The notes: a model not told the origin generated them from the letters alone. A stretch of 64,000 nt of DNA from Channa striata (GCA_033026295.1 CM065176.1:6519705-6583704); one strand, 5' to 3'. Shown: positions 31,896 through 47,943, numbered from the stretch's first letter. Made by a program: numbers and translations.

Positions 31896-32724
31896 TTCTG
31901 TATGTATGCATACTGCAGGTAAGTAGCAAGAACTAAAGGCAAACTAGAAAGAACTACAAAATACAACACATGGACCAATACATTTACAAAACATTCAAAA
32001 TGTTACAAAAAGGGCTGTATTGGTCCTTCTATTGTTGTTCTTCAATTTGGATCTTTGTACAAATCATCAAGATACGTCACTGCACAATTTTACAAGTGCC
32101 AGGGAGAGACTTCCAGAACCAGTTTCAAATGGACAAACCATCAGCAAACTGACACACCAAGATTACGTCCCCCTCCCCCCCACTGGGGAGCCAAACTACA
32201 TCTTCCGTCCCACTCAAGGATAAAAAGGACTCAAATGAAAGTAGCAGGCAACATTTTTTCTTCAATCACCTACCATTCAGCCTCTGTACGCCAAAAAAAA
32301 AAAAAAAAAAAAAAAACTTGTGTGGGAGGGAAGCAAACCAAGGATGTCGGTAGTGAGTGAAAATATGTTCAGATGTCTTTACATGTCAGTATACACTTTG
32401 ACATGGTCATTGTTCTCCCCTTATCCTAACCTCCCTGTCTCCCCCCTCAATATTTACATCAAAGCATAAAAAAAAGGATATTAAACAGCATGTCCCAATC
32501 CATTCTGTCTCAATTCAACCCCAAAGTAATGATAAAAAAAAAAAATCATTAGTTCATCAACTCAATAGATCTGTGAGCAGTAGTCCTTTCATCCACTTTA
32601 AGTGACTGGTTGCCAGTTTTTCCAGTGCCAACAGTAAAGAGGGAGGTGAGTGTGTGTGTGGTGGGGGAGTGGGTCAAGGCCACGGCATCTCTCCCGAGGG
32701 TTACAAGCAGGCTGGTAATGCAGG

Positions 32725-35700
32725 CTAGCTGGCTCCAGTGCCCTCCATCACCTGCTGGGCCTGCTTTTGTCCCATGCAGCATTGGGCTACTGACTGGAAC
32801 AGCCTAGAGACCAGAGAGGTTAAGATATTCAAATCTGTTCCAGAGGCTGGAGCTACTTTAGCTTTTTTTTTTTTAAGCTAAAGCCAAAACATTTCTGGCT
32901 ACAGGTTTTATCCATTACATCAGGTTCCTCTGTAGTTCTGACATGTATCAGCATACTGTCAGTATATGTTGTGAAGTGGGTCAAAAAGGGAACCTACTTT
33001 TCAATCTCAGGGGCACAGTGCACAAAGTCATGACTCCAGAACTTGAAGGCAGGATTCTTGATCAGCTCAATGAAGGTGATAAGGAGACCCCAGGGGTGTG
33101 GCCTGTTCACTATTAGCCTCTCCAACAGAACCCTACAAAGATGACAAATCATAACAAAGTTTACTTAGGTGTTTAAGTTAATTGCAGTAACTGGATGTAG
33201 TTTGTAAATAACTGATACAAAACCAAATTCAAATAAACCATAGACTGACCTTGTAATTTGCTCCTGGATGGCCTCTGTGTTGGCCTCAGCGAACAGATAG
33301 AGCATGGTGCAGCTGAAGTAGTGAGTGTGACTGTTGGGGTAGCGCAGCTGATTGGCAATTGCATTCAAGAACAGGTAACGTCCTGGGGAAAGGAGGCGGG
33401 GGAGGGGAGAGTACAGATATTGGAGACTTTAAATTCGCTTTTGATTATACCCACAATATCCAACATAAACCTTTACAGGCTCTACAGAAACTGTTAAAGT
33501 AACATGAACACTAAATAGCAAAGCCAAACTAAGGTCAGGCAGGGAATATCCATGCAAGGTCCAATTTTACCTTTACAGAGGGCACTGGAAGATTGTTAGA
33601 ATTTTTTGTATTTATAAATCCTTGGTTCCCCCCCAAAATCACCTTCTGTGTCCAGATCCACAGCTAGATTCTGGAAGATATCCATGTGGGCAGAGTGGGT
33701 GATTGTGCTCATGGAGGGGGTGCTACCCTTGTTGTGAATGTGAGCAATGGCCTGTGTGCCTACATACAACACTAGAGCATTGATCAGCTGGATGTTGTAG
33801 CGATTCCCTGGCTCATTAGATACCTGAAAGAAAGATAAAAACATTAAAGCTATATTGTTTTAAACAATAAAATCTATCAAACTGAATTTATTATCTTTGT
33901 CCTACCTGCAGGTTGCTGCGCAGCTCAGACAGGAAAGTGACTGGTGAGCGGGTCTTGAGATACGAATCCAGATCTTTCTTGAATTGGGAGGGCATAACCC
34001 CTGTAAAGTTGGTGAGGATGCGTGGAGCAATGTTGATCTCACTCAGCATGTCAACCTGAAGAAGAGGTGTTCATAAAGGGGTTGTGAGATTAGGTATACA
34101 CTGCAGTTGACAACTGAAGAAACCCAACTTCAGTACCCATCATTTCAAAATGCACACAATTTTACAACTCTGCAGAGCCCAACTGTGTGTCTCTGGGCCT
34201 ACCTTGAGATTAGGTGTAAAAGGATCAGGGAGCCTCATGTTGCGTGGAAAGGCACTGAGGATGAGGTTGCGGAGCTGGATGCAGTTGGGTGGGATAACGT
34301 CACAGAAGCCATAATGGTAGTCACAGAGAAACTCTGGGAAGTCATGCAGCAGGACCAGCAGCACTCTCAGTGTGCCCTGAAACAAATTGGATAGAGACCA
34401 AGACATCTATTTAAGGGGTGGTGTTATTAAAACATCTGGATGTCAATCACGAGCAGCTTATTATTTCTGTAACAAAAAAAAAAAAAAAAAAAAAAAAAAG
34501 AAATGAGAGTGCACCTTGTAGAGGATTTGCATAGGTTTGTTGAGCTCCACATTCCTCAAGAAAGGGGCCAAATACTTGAAGAGATCAATTAGCAGCTGTG
34601 CATACATGGGCCAACCCTAGAAGAAATCCCCATTTAAAACAAACGCACAAATACACTTAAAGTGAAAGCAGCAGCATTCATACTAGTACTGGAATAATGT
34701 AAGGGAATTTAAGGGTGTGCAAATGATTTCAGACCTTCTGCTGTGGTGTGTGCGCGAGCATCCTGGCGATGAAGATACGATGGGAGATGAGCTCCAGCCA
34801 GGCGTACACAAAGCCAGGGGCTTTAGTAGGTCTCAGAATGTGAAAGGTATTGCTGCAGATAAAAGAAAGGAAGTTCAGGCCCAGTATCTCTCCAAGCCTT
34901 TCATACTCTTTCATAAACATCGCTCCAACCGTGGGGACACCAAGGTATCAATGTCTTACCAGAAGGCAGTTAGCGTCTGGAAGTTAATGGTCTCAAGGAC
35001 ATGTTCAGGGGCATTGAGCTCCAAAAGCAGCATGATAAAAATGCGGTGATATGGCAGCTGCTGAAATTCTGTCTGACGAACATCATGGTCCTGGATCAAC
35101 ACCCCAACTACAATGCCCAGCACCTAGAGGAACAGTAAAAAAGGTACAAATGTTAAATTAACTAGTTTCTTAAAAAGCATTTACAGCACTGGGATTTTCT
35201 AGACAATGTGGCAGCAATAGTTGCAAAATGGGGTCAAACCAATAAAGCAAACTGAAATTTTTGTCATGTTGCTGTACCTTGTTGAGGAGATTGATCTTTG
35301 TCACTGTGTTGGTAGCCTCTCCAGAGTGTTTGACCAGCAGGGCTATGAGCCTCACAAAGGCATCCAGGTTGTGGTAACACTTCGCTCTGATAATTGCTGC
35401 ACTGGCAGCCGGATTGTGCTGCTGCTCAGCCTGTGCCCGGTAGCTTATCTCCACGCACATTTCTGTGCACAGCCGGAAGAACCTTGTGATCAAGTCATCG
35501 GTTTTCAGAATACCCTGCTGGTGCATCTATAGGAGAAGAAAACAGTTCCATAAGCTCATCACAAGAAAGCCCTAAAAGTTGCTTGCACTTGACTTAATAA
35601 ATGATGTCCTACCTGGCCAACAAAGGCAGAAAAGGCTTTGGTACTATCCCTGCCAGCAGCAGCTGAGTGATACAGGTTCACCCATTCCCTCAGGAGGTAC

Positions 35701-38700
35701 TCTGCCTTTTCCCTTAGGCCTGGAGGATCATCATATTCTGAGGCCTGTGAAATCCCAGAGTGCATCATGAAGTTGGGTCCACTGTGAGCCCGATCAATCA
35801 TGGCCTCGTAATTGGAGCGGACAACATCCATCAGCTGGGGAAGGCTGGGGTGAAAGAGCAGAGTTTAAATAATAATTTAGTATCTAATAGTGTTCCATGC
35901 ACATAAAAAGTTAAGGACAAAACAGGTTGGCAAAATATGCAGTGAATACACCTGCTGCACCAAAACACACTAAACCAAAATGTACAAGGGGTTGTCTCAG
36001 TTCTATACACTGACCACTAACACTTCCTGTTAACCTAAGACATAAAATGTAAAATTTTAACATATTACAACATTTACCCCTCAGGTGCATTGGCTCTGGA
36101 ATGTGCACAGGTCCTCATCAAAGTTTCAATTGTGTGGAAGAGGTCGGCCTCCGTGACGTGGCTGACGCTACGTTCATCCACCAGGAGCAGCTTCACCAAC
36201 TGCATGGCAAATGCCACTGCCATGTAATGCAGTCCGTTCTCCATAGACTGGAAGACAACATGACATTAGCTACCAACAGCACTTGACTGAGCCAGAGAAA
36301 TGCTAAAGTATATAAAATACAATACAGCATTTGTCTCTTAATTTTAAGACACTGAACTATAGTGAGCAGATTTAGAAATTTTGACTACATATGAAAAAAA
36401 AAACAAAAAACACCACCATAAATGTTACTTATTTAAGCAAAAATGTGATAAATACTTATATTTTGAGCAAAAGCAGTTTTAGTTTTTACCTGTGCCAAGT
36501 GCAGGTCATACTGCTGCATATTCACAAGATGGTTCCTGATCAGAAGCTCCACTGCCTCAACGTTGTATTTGTACTCGTCACGACATTCAATCAGACACCT
36601 ATAAAGGCAGAAAAATAAACATTTCTTTACATTAAAGAGACTGATTAGAAAAAAAAATATACATTTCCTCTAAAATGAAGCAAACTCGTGCCATCCAACA
36701 CCTTGGGCATTTTAAGATTAACTTCCTAATGAATAACTTAACTTAGATTTAAAAACCAATGTAGTGCCAATTCTGTCATGAGTCACATTAGGCTGGCGAA
36801 CAAAGGTCAAAAGAAAGAGTTGATTAATTTCAAATAACCCAGACTCACCTTGTTATCTGCTTATTGCACCATTGTGGTCCATAGGCACGCCCATCCTGTA
36901 GGGCTTTAAGCACAAGCAGGTGGCACTCTCTGTAGCGGAGCAGCAAATCTGCATCAGCCCCACTTGTAGCATCCAGAAGACCTTCCACAGCCTGTGGGAC
37001 AGGTAAGCCATAACTTTTATTCCCTGCCTTGCTCAAACAATTAAGACTGAACTGCAACTGTGAAAATATAAGGCCTACCTTCTGCAGAAGGCCAAGCGCA
37101 GCAATGCCATCCCTGGAGTTTCTAGCCAAGGCAACAGCTTCCAGCAGGCTGCGCAGGGCCTGGGTCAGAGGGTTCATTCCCAGGGCAGGGGGTATGGCAT
37201 GAAGATGCTGCTCCAAATCAGCTATGCACTTATCATAGATCTGAGCCACATCATCTGTGGCCCATGCCTGTTGCTGTTAATACAGAGATTGAATTCGTAT
37301 AGATTTTTACCCACAGGCGTATGAGTGACACCAGTTTACTGACATTAAGGCAGCATTTTGACAGCTTCAAGGTGTAAAAAAAAAAAAAAAAAGAAGAAGA
37401 AAAGAAATTAAAGCACTTACCTTCATGGGCTGAGCTAAAAAGCCTGTTGGCTGGGAGAGATCGTTACTGGGTAAGAAACCTGGAACGTTCCTGGCAAACT
37501 CCTCATATACAGCCATTTGCTTGGGGTCAACTCCTCCCACCTAAACACACATGCACACACTGTTATGTTGGGATCCAGAGACTAGCATGGCACCAACAAA
37601 TTACTATTCTATTAGACGGCTTCAGTGTAAAAGTTTAGAAGTCAGGCTTCCCTTAAGCTATGACTAGCATAGTGGTCTTAATGCCAGTTTTCACTCATCT
37701 ACTTCATAAATACAGGTTAAACCTATATCGTACCTTAAGTCTGATCTGTTCAGGCATACGTTCAGCCTGGTAAGTCAGAACAACAGGATCACAATAGCGA
37801 CGTCCTTCTTGGCGTGCATGCTTTCTCAGCTCAAACTCCTACAGAAAAAAGAAATTGGACGCTTAAGATTTTATATGAAATATTAATGCAAAATATAGGG
37901 TTACTATTTTTACACTTACATTTTTTATGCTTTATTTAAAATAAAGGTTAACATTAACATGTGTCCTGTAACACTGTAATGCCCAGTGTGGCTCAGCACG
38001 AACACTTTGCAAACATATACTACATTTTAAGAGACCTAAATTTTTTAAACATCTTAACATGAGCCATTGTCGTGAAGTGTAGCTATAGTTACCACATCTG
38101 AAAAATGTTTCCAACCACGATGCTAGCAACTGGAAAGTCTCACCGTGGCTAGTCTTTTGTCCATTTCAGGGCCAGCCTTCTCCACAGCAGTTTTCTGAAT
38201 AAAGCAGCAAGCCAATTCACAATTGTCTTGAGCAATCCTGGCTGCAGCCTCCTCCATCATTTCCCTCTGTTGGGGTGTTGGTGCCTGATAAACATTTTAA
38301 GTTAGAGAAGCTGGAACAGCGTGACAAAAGTTTAAGCCATTAAAAAAAAAAAAAACAAAAACACAAAGGTAGCAGTTAAGGTCAAGACATTATAACAGGG
38401 AGTCCACTTACTCTAAGTGCAGCGGCAAAACTGTTCTTAAGATTGGTGGCAATGCTCATGAGCAGGGGTTCACGGCAGGTGATCATGGCCATCCCAGCAG
38501 TCAGGTTTCTCATCATATGGTGGGCAGCCACGCGCATGCGGGACTCCTCCGAATCCAGAGCAAAGTCCTTCCTGATGATTTGCTCACAAGTAGTCATGGC
38601 AATTTTGATAGAGCGATCAACCACAGGGTGCACCAGCTCCTGGACAGCCCGCTCCACTGATTGCCGTACACACTGCTTCAACTGAGGATGTGCCTGAAGC

Positions 38701-41700
38701 AGAGGGATCTGAAAAGAAAATCAAAGAAGTTAGTTCAATAAAATGTAAAAATGGAGGAAGTGTGAGCACATTTAAAGTGAAACATCATCTTAACATCTTT
38801 GCAATACTTCGCACAGGACCTTATACTTACATTTATATTTATGTTTATGTGCGGAGACAGGCCTGCCAAGGCATAAACATTGATGTCGTGGTAACTGAAC
38901 TGTGGGGTTGGGGGCCCTGTAGTTGTGCAAGTTGTGGTAGTAGCAGCTGGAGTTGAGGGAGGAGCTGCAAATGGAACAAATTCTCCTGTTGGTCACAAAA
39001 TGCTAATTTGATTAAAATCACAAGAAAAGGAATGTTATGCAAACATTAACAGAAATTTAGTGTTCATTCAAGATAATATTAGATAGTTTGGTAATACTTT
39101 AGAGTTTCTTTTTGGATATTAGAGGAATAACAAAAAACAGGAGATGGTAGGGAGAAATAAAATCAGTTATATAATGATCAAAATTACATCACAATAACTC
39201 AATGATCTTTAAAAAACAAAACAAAAAAAAACACATAAACAAACAAACGAGAGAGAAAAGTAAAATTAAAAGCATCCACCTGTAGTAGAAACTGGCAGCA
39301 TCTCTTCTGGGGGCTTTGCCTCTTTCTTTGGTGCAGACAGCTGCTCCTCCAGGTTCTTTAACTTCTCCTTGTCCTTCAGCAGATTTCCTGGTTTGAGCTC
39401 ATTGATGTCCAAAGACAAGTTCTTACACAGAACTTCAATCTCAAACTTTAAGTTTAGCTGCAGAAAATAAAAATACAATTAGACAAAACTTTTCAACTTG
39501 AATGTTCAATTTGAATTAAAAGTTCCTCTGCTCCATTGCTATAATTAGACCTTAGCTGGATTTTATTGTAGTTATGAGATTATATAAATATTGCTAAAAT
39601 AAGTGACAATATACAGGTTTAGGCACGTAAACTAGCAACAGGTTGATAAAGATGGATTGCACAGATTTTTATCCAAGATTTAATGAGGCTATGAAGAAGG
39701 GTAATTAGCTACCTTGAGGTCATGTTCCTGATGCAGCTCAGCCAGAACATTCATAATAGCCATGGTCCAAGGGTTCTGGGGTCTGAAAACCTACAAAATT
39801 ACAGATAGCACCTTAAGTTCATTGAATTCTTCATAGAGATTACACAGAGACTAAGGCTAACAGTCTTCTGAAGTTATTGAGATGTGGCACACGTGAACAT
39901 AAATGTTCAAGTGAGATGCTCTTGACATTATCCTTCGAATACCCAGTGCAATGTCAGGAGGATTTAAGTCAAGCGAATGGGCGTGTTGATGACATTTCTA
40001 TCATTTAACTGTGGCTGTAGTGGAATTAGATGAACAGGTCTGATGTGCCGTTACCAAAACACTGTTTCCTGCAGCCCAAGTTTTTTGTCATCTTGTGCTT
40101 GTTGATTATGCACAACAATCAAATAGATTTTACAAATGAGGACGCTTTGGGCAATCTCCTGCTGTGCGTTACATATCATCACCGTTTCTTTTTTTGACAA
40201 AAAGGGAATATTTTGCCGGAGTCATTTTTTACTCTACATTTGGTTCAGTTTTTTGAAAAACTTAAATATGATTTAGGGCATTATTTTAAGAGGGTGACAG
40301 TGTGTGAAAGGTAGTCTGTCAGGTACTAATCAGAAGTCTGATTTTTGCTTACACTGTCTGTAATTTACATAGGAAAGTGGCTCAAGTCTATGTCTGTTGC
40401 TCACCATGCTCCGTAGACTAGATTCCAATACTTTGGCGACAAAAGGAACCACATAAAGTAACTCCTGCTGTCCTTTCACATAGGCCTCCAGTAACAAAGA
40501 CTTGACTTCCAGATCCTAGGAAAATGAAGAGAAAGTTATACAACTTGAAAGAAGACGACCCACCATTCCAGAACCAAAGAACAAATTCTTACTGTGTAGA
40601 GAATAGGTTTGTTTTTGGCCAGTGTTATCATGCCTAGCCAATGGCCCAGGTTCTTCAGCAGGGAGCGATCAGAGAAATTGGCAGCTGCCTTGTCAGAGGT
40701 CAACAGAACCTGAAACAACAGTTATTCAGCACTGTTATAAGTATAAAACAAGAAATTATTTAGCAAGTCCACAACTTATGACATCTCTGTGAGAATAAAG
40801 TGTAATGCTTAAAACAAAACTGACCCACAGCACAAAACAAACAAAAAAACCCCCACACATTTACATCTTAAGTGCAGACCTTAATCTTTAAGGTCTGCAA
40901 TTACAAGCACTTAAGCTGAAAGAACGCAGCTCTTTGGTAATCAGGGAGCAGAATTTACACCCCTCATTCCTGATTACTGAAGAAAACTTCAAACATGCTG
41001 CAGAACAGTAAAAGAATCTTACACCTTGGACTTATGTTTGAAGCACGGCTCAGATTATAAATGTAAAGTGACACAAAAAGGTCTGAGGTCATGTGTCATT
41101 ACCCTATTAATCAACTCTCATTCAGCTTTGAACAGTTACTTGTTCCATGTGCAGCCTTTAGTTAGGCTCATGTGCTGTTGAAAAAAATATTTCCCCACAG
41201 AAGTCAGCTTCCTATTTACATGACAGCCAAGAAATAAGTTAGCCAGAGAAAGCTGCCAATAACCCAAGTGCCTCAAATGCAAGTAAACAGTGGTTCTTAC
41301 CTTGATATTCCTGTAGGTTTCATTAAGAACCATCTTGACAAACTCAGGATTCTTGAGTGTGTCCAGAAAGTTTGAGTAGAGACTATGGAAGTTGGGCTCA
41401 ATGCTGACACGCTTCATCACAAGATACTGAGAGACCCAAGGCATAAACTCCTCCTTCACTGTCTCCTTGAGCTCTTCAACCTGAAAGACAAATATTGTTT
41501 AAAACTATTTTAGAACATTGTAGACAAAATGTTGCTATGTGTAAGAATAACAGTCAGTTTGACTTTACCTTCTGAGTCATGTTGGATTGTGAAAGGTTGT
41601 TAAAGATAAAAGCAATCTTCTCCTGTACATTCTCTGGAGGCTCTACAATCCTTTCCGTTTGGTCAGTGGCTACCAGCAGAGTGTCAATGTTGGTAGTGTT

Positions 41701-44700
41701 TATGGAGGGCTACATGTAGTAAAAAGAACAATTATTTGGATGCCAAACATTTAATATGCAAATAAATAAATGCACTGGAAAATAACAAAAAAAAAAAAAA
41801 ATATCACGTTAAGTTTTTAGGGTATCAACAAAGCCAAACTCACAGGCACATCTTTTTTGAAGCTGCTGGGTGTTGGTCTTGTGATGGTGGTGGTCTTGGC
41901 TGCTGTGGTGGTGGTTGTCGTGGTGGTGACAAGAGTGCTGGGTTGACCTGGCTGTGGGGCTTTGGGGCCACTTGTTTGCTGTGACTGGGCCTGGGCTTGA
42001 ACTTGTGCCAGAGCCAGGCTGCCTGGGGTGGTAATTGAGCCTTGCATCTTCACCGGAGGGTCCCGTGACTGTTGACCATACTCGATATACTGCACGCACA
42101 GGATATTGAAAGGAGCAGAGCGAGAGATTTAATTTATCTGTATGGGGGATGCCTTGTCTGTAATCATGGAGCAGACAAGACAGGACAAGACTCGACTCAC
42201 AATAGTTAAATTAAGGAAACCTGATTACCTCTTGTAAATGGTGGGGAAATTGCAAGAAGTGGCCAATTGAAGCCAGGTGTTGACAATATTGAGGGTAGTC
42301 CTTCAGTCTGGAAATAAAGAAGTGTCATTTGGATGCAAGATGATAGCTACATTAATCCCAAATAAAAATAAAATAAATCTCTACACTACCTGTTTTTGAA
42401 CCTATCTAGGGCAGCAATTCCAAAATAATACATTTTGGATCCGAAAGGTTTTCTTAAGGCTTCAAGAACATATCGGAGGGCCAAGCCCAGAGCCATGTAG
42501 GTGACGAGACCCTTCTCAATAATGCCACCAAAAAGACAGGCTGTGATGTGCAGCTCCTTGTCTGGATATTGGGGAAAGAAGCGGTATTCCTCAAACAAGT
42601 TCCGAAGCATACAATTGAACACTTCACGCTCACGCTTGATGGTTGAATCCTTGAATCTCTGCAGCATCTCCAGTACCTGGACAGGGAAAGAAGAAGAAAG
42701 GGGAAAAAAAAAACAAAACAAAATTAAACATGAGTGACTTGGAACAACAGCAACATGACTTTGGATTAGTCCAGTTTGTCCATAGAGGCATGTGCATTTA
42801 TTTTTTAAAAACACTCATGTAACTACATACTTCATCCACAGACATAGTTGGGTGAGGTGGGTGGTTGTAGATTCGCTGGAAGTAACTGTTTGCTTCATCG
42901 TCTATCTCCTTACTAAAGTGCTGGTTTGCTTCAGGCCACACCTGAGAAAGGTCAGCTAAAAGTAAAAAAAGAATATGAATTTAACAGTGTTGTTTACTTA
43001 AATGTTTTAATACACCACTATTGGAGTATGGAACAAGTCACATGCATATTGTTTTAGAATAAAAGAAGTATGCATCACGTGACACATCAGGCATCAAAGC
43101 ATTAACTTAGGTCATGACATTTTTGATGCATATAATTAAGAAACAAAAACAAAAAAAAAAAAAAAACACAAATGACAAAGTGGGCTGTAAGCATGAGCAG
43201 AAAAGGAATGGAAGACTGATCTGTATTTCCTCTAATAGTTTTAAAGCCATTTCAGAGATTAATATGAAGTCATATCCAATGTGTCAAAGGTCAGAAAAGT
43301 AACTACACTGGTACATCAAAATTTGATTTGGAAATCAAAAGGACATTATTGTAATTACTGTAGAGGAAATACAGTGCTGAGCACGCAGGGCGGGGCTCTC
43401 AGTCACACCACTACCACCACCACTTACAGGCCTTCATCTTACTCTGCTGAAAGGTAGGCGGGTTCAGGCCCGGTGTGCTCATCTTCCTGTTGCCAAATGG
43501 GTCGGTGCTTACGGTGGCCATTCCCAGACTAGAACCAATTCCAGAACCTATCCCTGAAACCAGGGGTCCTGAAGAAAACAACACTTAAGTCATTCAAACT
43601 TTCATTTTCACATCTAAACTGCTGCCTAATGTACTCTGGACTTTTCACATTTTACTTTAGAATGCACAGATGTTGAGTTACCAAACATTTTCAATTTAGA
43701 CAGTTCCTCCCTGTAATTAAAATCTTGAATTGAATAATACAAACTACTACAGCCAGAGATCTGAGCCAATTTACACCATACCAAGTTTACTTTTAACCTA
43801 AGCAAGGTTCACATTTTGTGAATGTGTAACTGGAAAAAGTTCAGATGGTTATAAGATTCATCCAGCACAATTTGCTGATTTAGATTGAGTCTTGGTTGTT
43901 TGTCTTTAGAAAAATAATGAAATAGCATAGTACCAGAGTCCATACCAGGGAGCTGAGAGGACAGGGAGCCAATGCCCCCAAACGGTGTGCTGGGGTTGGT
44001 GTTGGAAAGAGGCGGGAAGGCCTTTGCTGGGGATTGGGGATTACTGAAAGCTGAACTCAGTGAGGATGGGAAACCCTGCATGCTCTGAGTGTGTGAGGGG
44101 GCTGTGCTCCCCAAGTTCAAAGAACCCATGCCAGACAGAGGGTCCATCTAGAGAAGAAAAAAAAAAAAAAAAGTGATCAGTGTGATCAGTGACAGAAACG
44201 TTTCACCATGTTCTTTAACAATCCATGAAAAAAAAATATAAACAAACTATAACATCTGCTACAATAAGTAAGGGTTTGCTGCCAAGAAATTAATATACCT
44301 GTACAGGTGAGATAGCATCCAGGCTGCTGGTGCTAGGGGCACGTCCTTTTGGCATTACTCCTGGTGGTGGCTGCCGGGCTTTATTCATTACATTGCTGCA
44401 GTTGGCAACCATGGTCAGGATAGTCTCTGACAGCTCCTGGGATACACTCCTGGGGACAAAATGAACAAAAAAAAAAATATTCAGGACAAGTGTGTCTATA
44501 TTAAAAGCCTATGTAGATTTATAAAAATAGTACTATATGAACATTACACTATTCTAATACTGGTATGGTAAAGGAGACTTGGCTAATCTTACCCAGCACA
44601 AGACTGCAAGCAGGCCAGCATGGTAGCTAAGGTCTCTGGGGGCAGCTGAGCACTTTTGGGTTGGTCCTTGTCTGGGGCCAAACCCCCCATAATGGATGGG

Positions 44701-47700
44701 CAGCGCCTCTTCAGGAATGTCACACATGCCTGGATAAAAGGTTCCTAACAAAAAACAGGCTAGTGTTACAAACTGTATTTTGGAGTTTTATGCTTAATAT
44801 AATACGAATAAGCCTTTTTATTGAACATTTGAGAATAACTGCATGTCAAACTTACCCCATGCTCTCTGATTTTGTCAGTTAGCCATTTGTCAAGTTTGAG
44901 GTATTCACGTCGAGAGGCAAGTGCAGCAAGGTCAATAACAAAGGCAAATGGAGTACCATTCAGCAGCATTGACAGAGACTGAAGAAAAGAAAACGAATTT
45001 AATACTCTGTTACATGTAAAAGTATTTTAGAATTTTAAAGAATTTGTAATTTCAACACATATTATTTAGAACATTTCACCTTTCCAACAGCTTGTCATGA
45101 CAGCTCACCCATTTAGTAGAATGCCTTAAGACTTTGCCAATTCAAACCAATGCCTAATGCCAATATCTTCAGTCAGCATTACTTAGTGATATTTCTTAAA
45201 CCAGTCCAGCATATCTCAACTTGAAGAATGCAGCCACAGAATTATACTTTGTTCGTGCTTATGTTTTTAAGATAATCACTTTTATTACACTGCTCTTTAA
45301 CTTGACTGAAAGTTCAATGTGGTCTTCATGTCAAGGAAGAGTCTTTTCTGACAAACCTTCAAATCCTGAGCCACATCCAGGATGCGAGACAGCTTGGCCT
45401 GATCATACTGCTCCCCTCTCATGTACCACTCAGCCATTGAATGCATAATTAACTGACGGATGGAGGGAGACTGTCCCTGAAAGCATAAACACCAGGTTTT
45501 GTAACCACACTTATTTTACAGACACAATCTACCTTCTTCCCTTGAAATCAACAAGCATTAACAATAAGAACACCCACCTGTCCGTGCCAGGCATAGTGCA
45601 GAATGATGGCAGAGTTGGGGTGGTTGCCCAGAAAGATGGGCATAAGGGTAGAGATGAGCTCATGGCGCAGCGTGTGCCAGGAGGTGGAGATCTGCAGTAA
45701 TGCCAGCACCAACATATCTGGGCAATGCTTGATTGGGAAAGTAAACAGCTGCTTCACCTGCTCATACTGGCCCACTTCAGACAGCCTCAACAGGCTCTCC
45801 ACCAGGTCTAAACTTTTCCTGTGAAGAGTTAGATTAGTCAAACACCGTTGTCTATACATTAAGCCCCTGTAACTTCACAAATAATCAACACTTTAATCAC
45901 ATTCAGTACACTAATGAATAATCTGCACAACATGCTAAAGGAAGTACTGATTAAAATGTACACCTTAGAGATCTGCAGAACACTAAATTTGTCAATTTAA
46001 ATTTATAAACTACAGCTAAATCCTTGTACATTGTGGCAAAGTTTTATACCAGGTGGCAATCTCCCGGTTGTCATCCTCTGGTGGGGCCTTAAGGATGTCA
46101 ATTGCCACAGTGTGGCAAGGGTAGTCAGCAAAGCAAAACACGTCTGGGTTCATCAAAGAGTGCTGAATAAATGACAACTTTAACAGAAAAGAAAAAACAT
46201 TAAAACGGTTAAAGGAGATAATTTCCTGCTTGGCATTATACTGTATTACAGTTACATTTTTTTAAATAATTCATAATACTAAAGTTTTGTTCTCATTTGA
46301 AACTACAGGATTTCAATACTGATAACTTACCTGTCCCTCTGCATGTTTCCATGGTCGATAGATGAGGTCAACTGGAAAAACCTCCAATCCTCCCAACCCC
46401 CTCTGTATGCCATAGACTACAATTTGCAGGCCTTTACTGTCACGGATTATAAAGCCAGGGTGGTCCAGTTCATATGTTACCTCTTTGAAGTTCAAGTTGG
46501 GATTCTAGTATGCAGACACATGCGCACACAGAGACACACGAGAAAGCACAAATTAACCTTCTGTAGCTCTAGAAAATTCTGGTTATGTGACAAACATCAG
46601 TCAATATTGACTTACTACTGTAAAACTTCACAAAATGTAACTCAAGCAATACAATAAAAATGCTCTGTACAGAAGAACACAGTATTACAATGCTGTAGAG
46701 CCTGGAGGCTTTAAGGGAATGAACATGGACAGCCATTTAAATTTAACACATTTGGAGGTGAAATGCAATGAAATCTTGATTGACTGCTAAACTAAAGCAG
46801 AGTTGTGCAAACTTAGGAGCACATGTAGCAGAGCTGTCATCCAACCATTTTGGAGTCAGTGGCAAGGTCAGCTGCAGGCCGCCCCATGATTGGATAATGG
46901 GGATGATACAGATTATGTGAAAGAGCAATATGCAAGTTCAACATATAAACGCTTTAGTTGTTACTTAGGCTTACTGCTTATCATTTTGTAAAATCTGTGG
47001 CAATGAGAAAAATATTGTACAAAACCTACAGTTAAACTATTAAGTTAAGCTCACTTGACTACTTACCACTTCTTTGACTACATCGATAAGAACCTCAACA
47101 TTCCACGTGTGTGCCTGAGAGCCATCGTTCTTATCCTTGCCATCACTCCAGATACCACTTCCTGGAGCGGAAATAGACTAAGAAAACAAGAGCACAAAAG
47201 AATTAATATGTGATATGCCGAAGTTTCCAGAGCTCTAAAGTCAATTTTCTTAAACATTAAATGTGTTAAATGTTTATGGCTACAGCTGTAGGAACACTTA
47301 AGACATTTACAACCTAATGCTGCAGCTTGATAACTTTTTTTTTTTTTTAAGTTGTGTTTTATGCGTGTCATGACACTCTTAAGATTTGAAACGCACCAAC
47401 CTGGGGAAAGAAAATCAGGTTTCCATAATCCCCTACCCAGATTGGAAACCAGCTTTCCTGTTTACATAACATAACAGCCTAAAGGTCCCAAGAACACAGA
47501 CTGCAACCTTGTTACTTAAGTGCAAGTAAACACACTGAGTGTAAGGGGCCTTTCAATAATGCATGCAATACATACTGGCAGGAGTGTTGTTCCAACCTTT
47601 TACTTCCAATTTAAATTTTACAAAGGTGATGTGAGTTGCATTAATGTGACAGTTTAAAATGGTAAACACTATTTACTTAACAGATCCACATTATTATTGC

Positions 47701-47912
47701 TTCATGAAGTTATGATAAAGTCTGTAAACAGGGGTGGTGCAGCATTAATTGAAAAGTTAAACTATAAAAAGTGAAAGATTGTGGACACAAAGATCAAACA
47801 TACATCTCCAGATTGAAATACAATTTTAACCAATTTGTTGTGGGGGACAAATAACTAGAATGAGAGGGAATCAAGTAAAATAAAGCTCACTTTTTGAATT
47901 TCATGGCATGGG

Positions 47913-47943
<31 letters not shown>

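Noticed and set aside
39791..40404. A second snoRNA-like region in the cnot1 intron between exons 26 and 27
   Set aside because: Only weak short stems were found and no box motifs could be placed.
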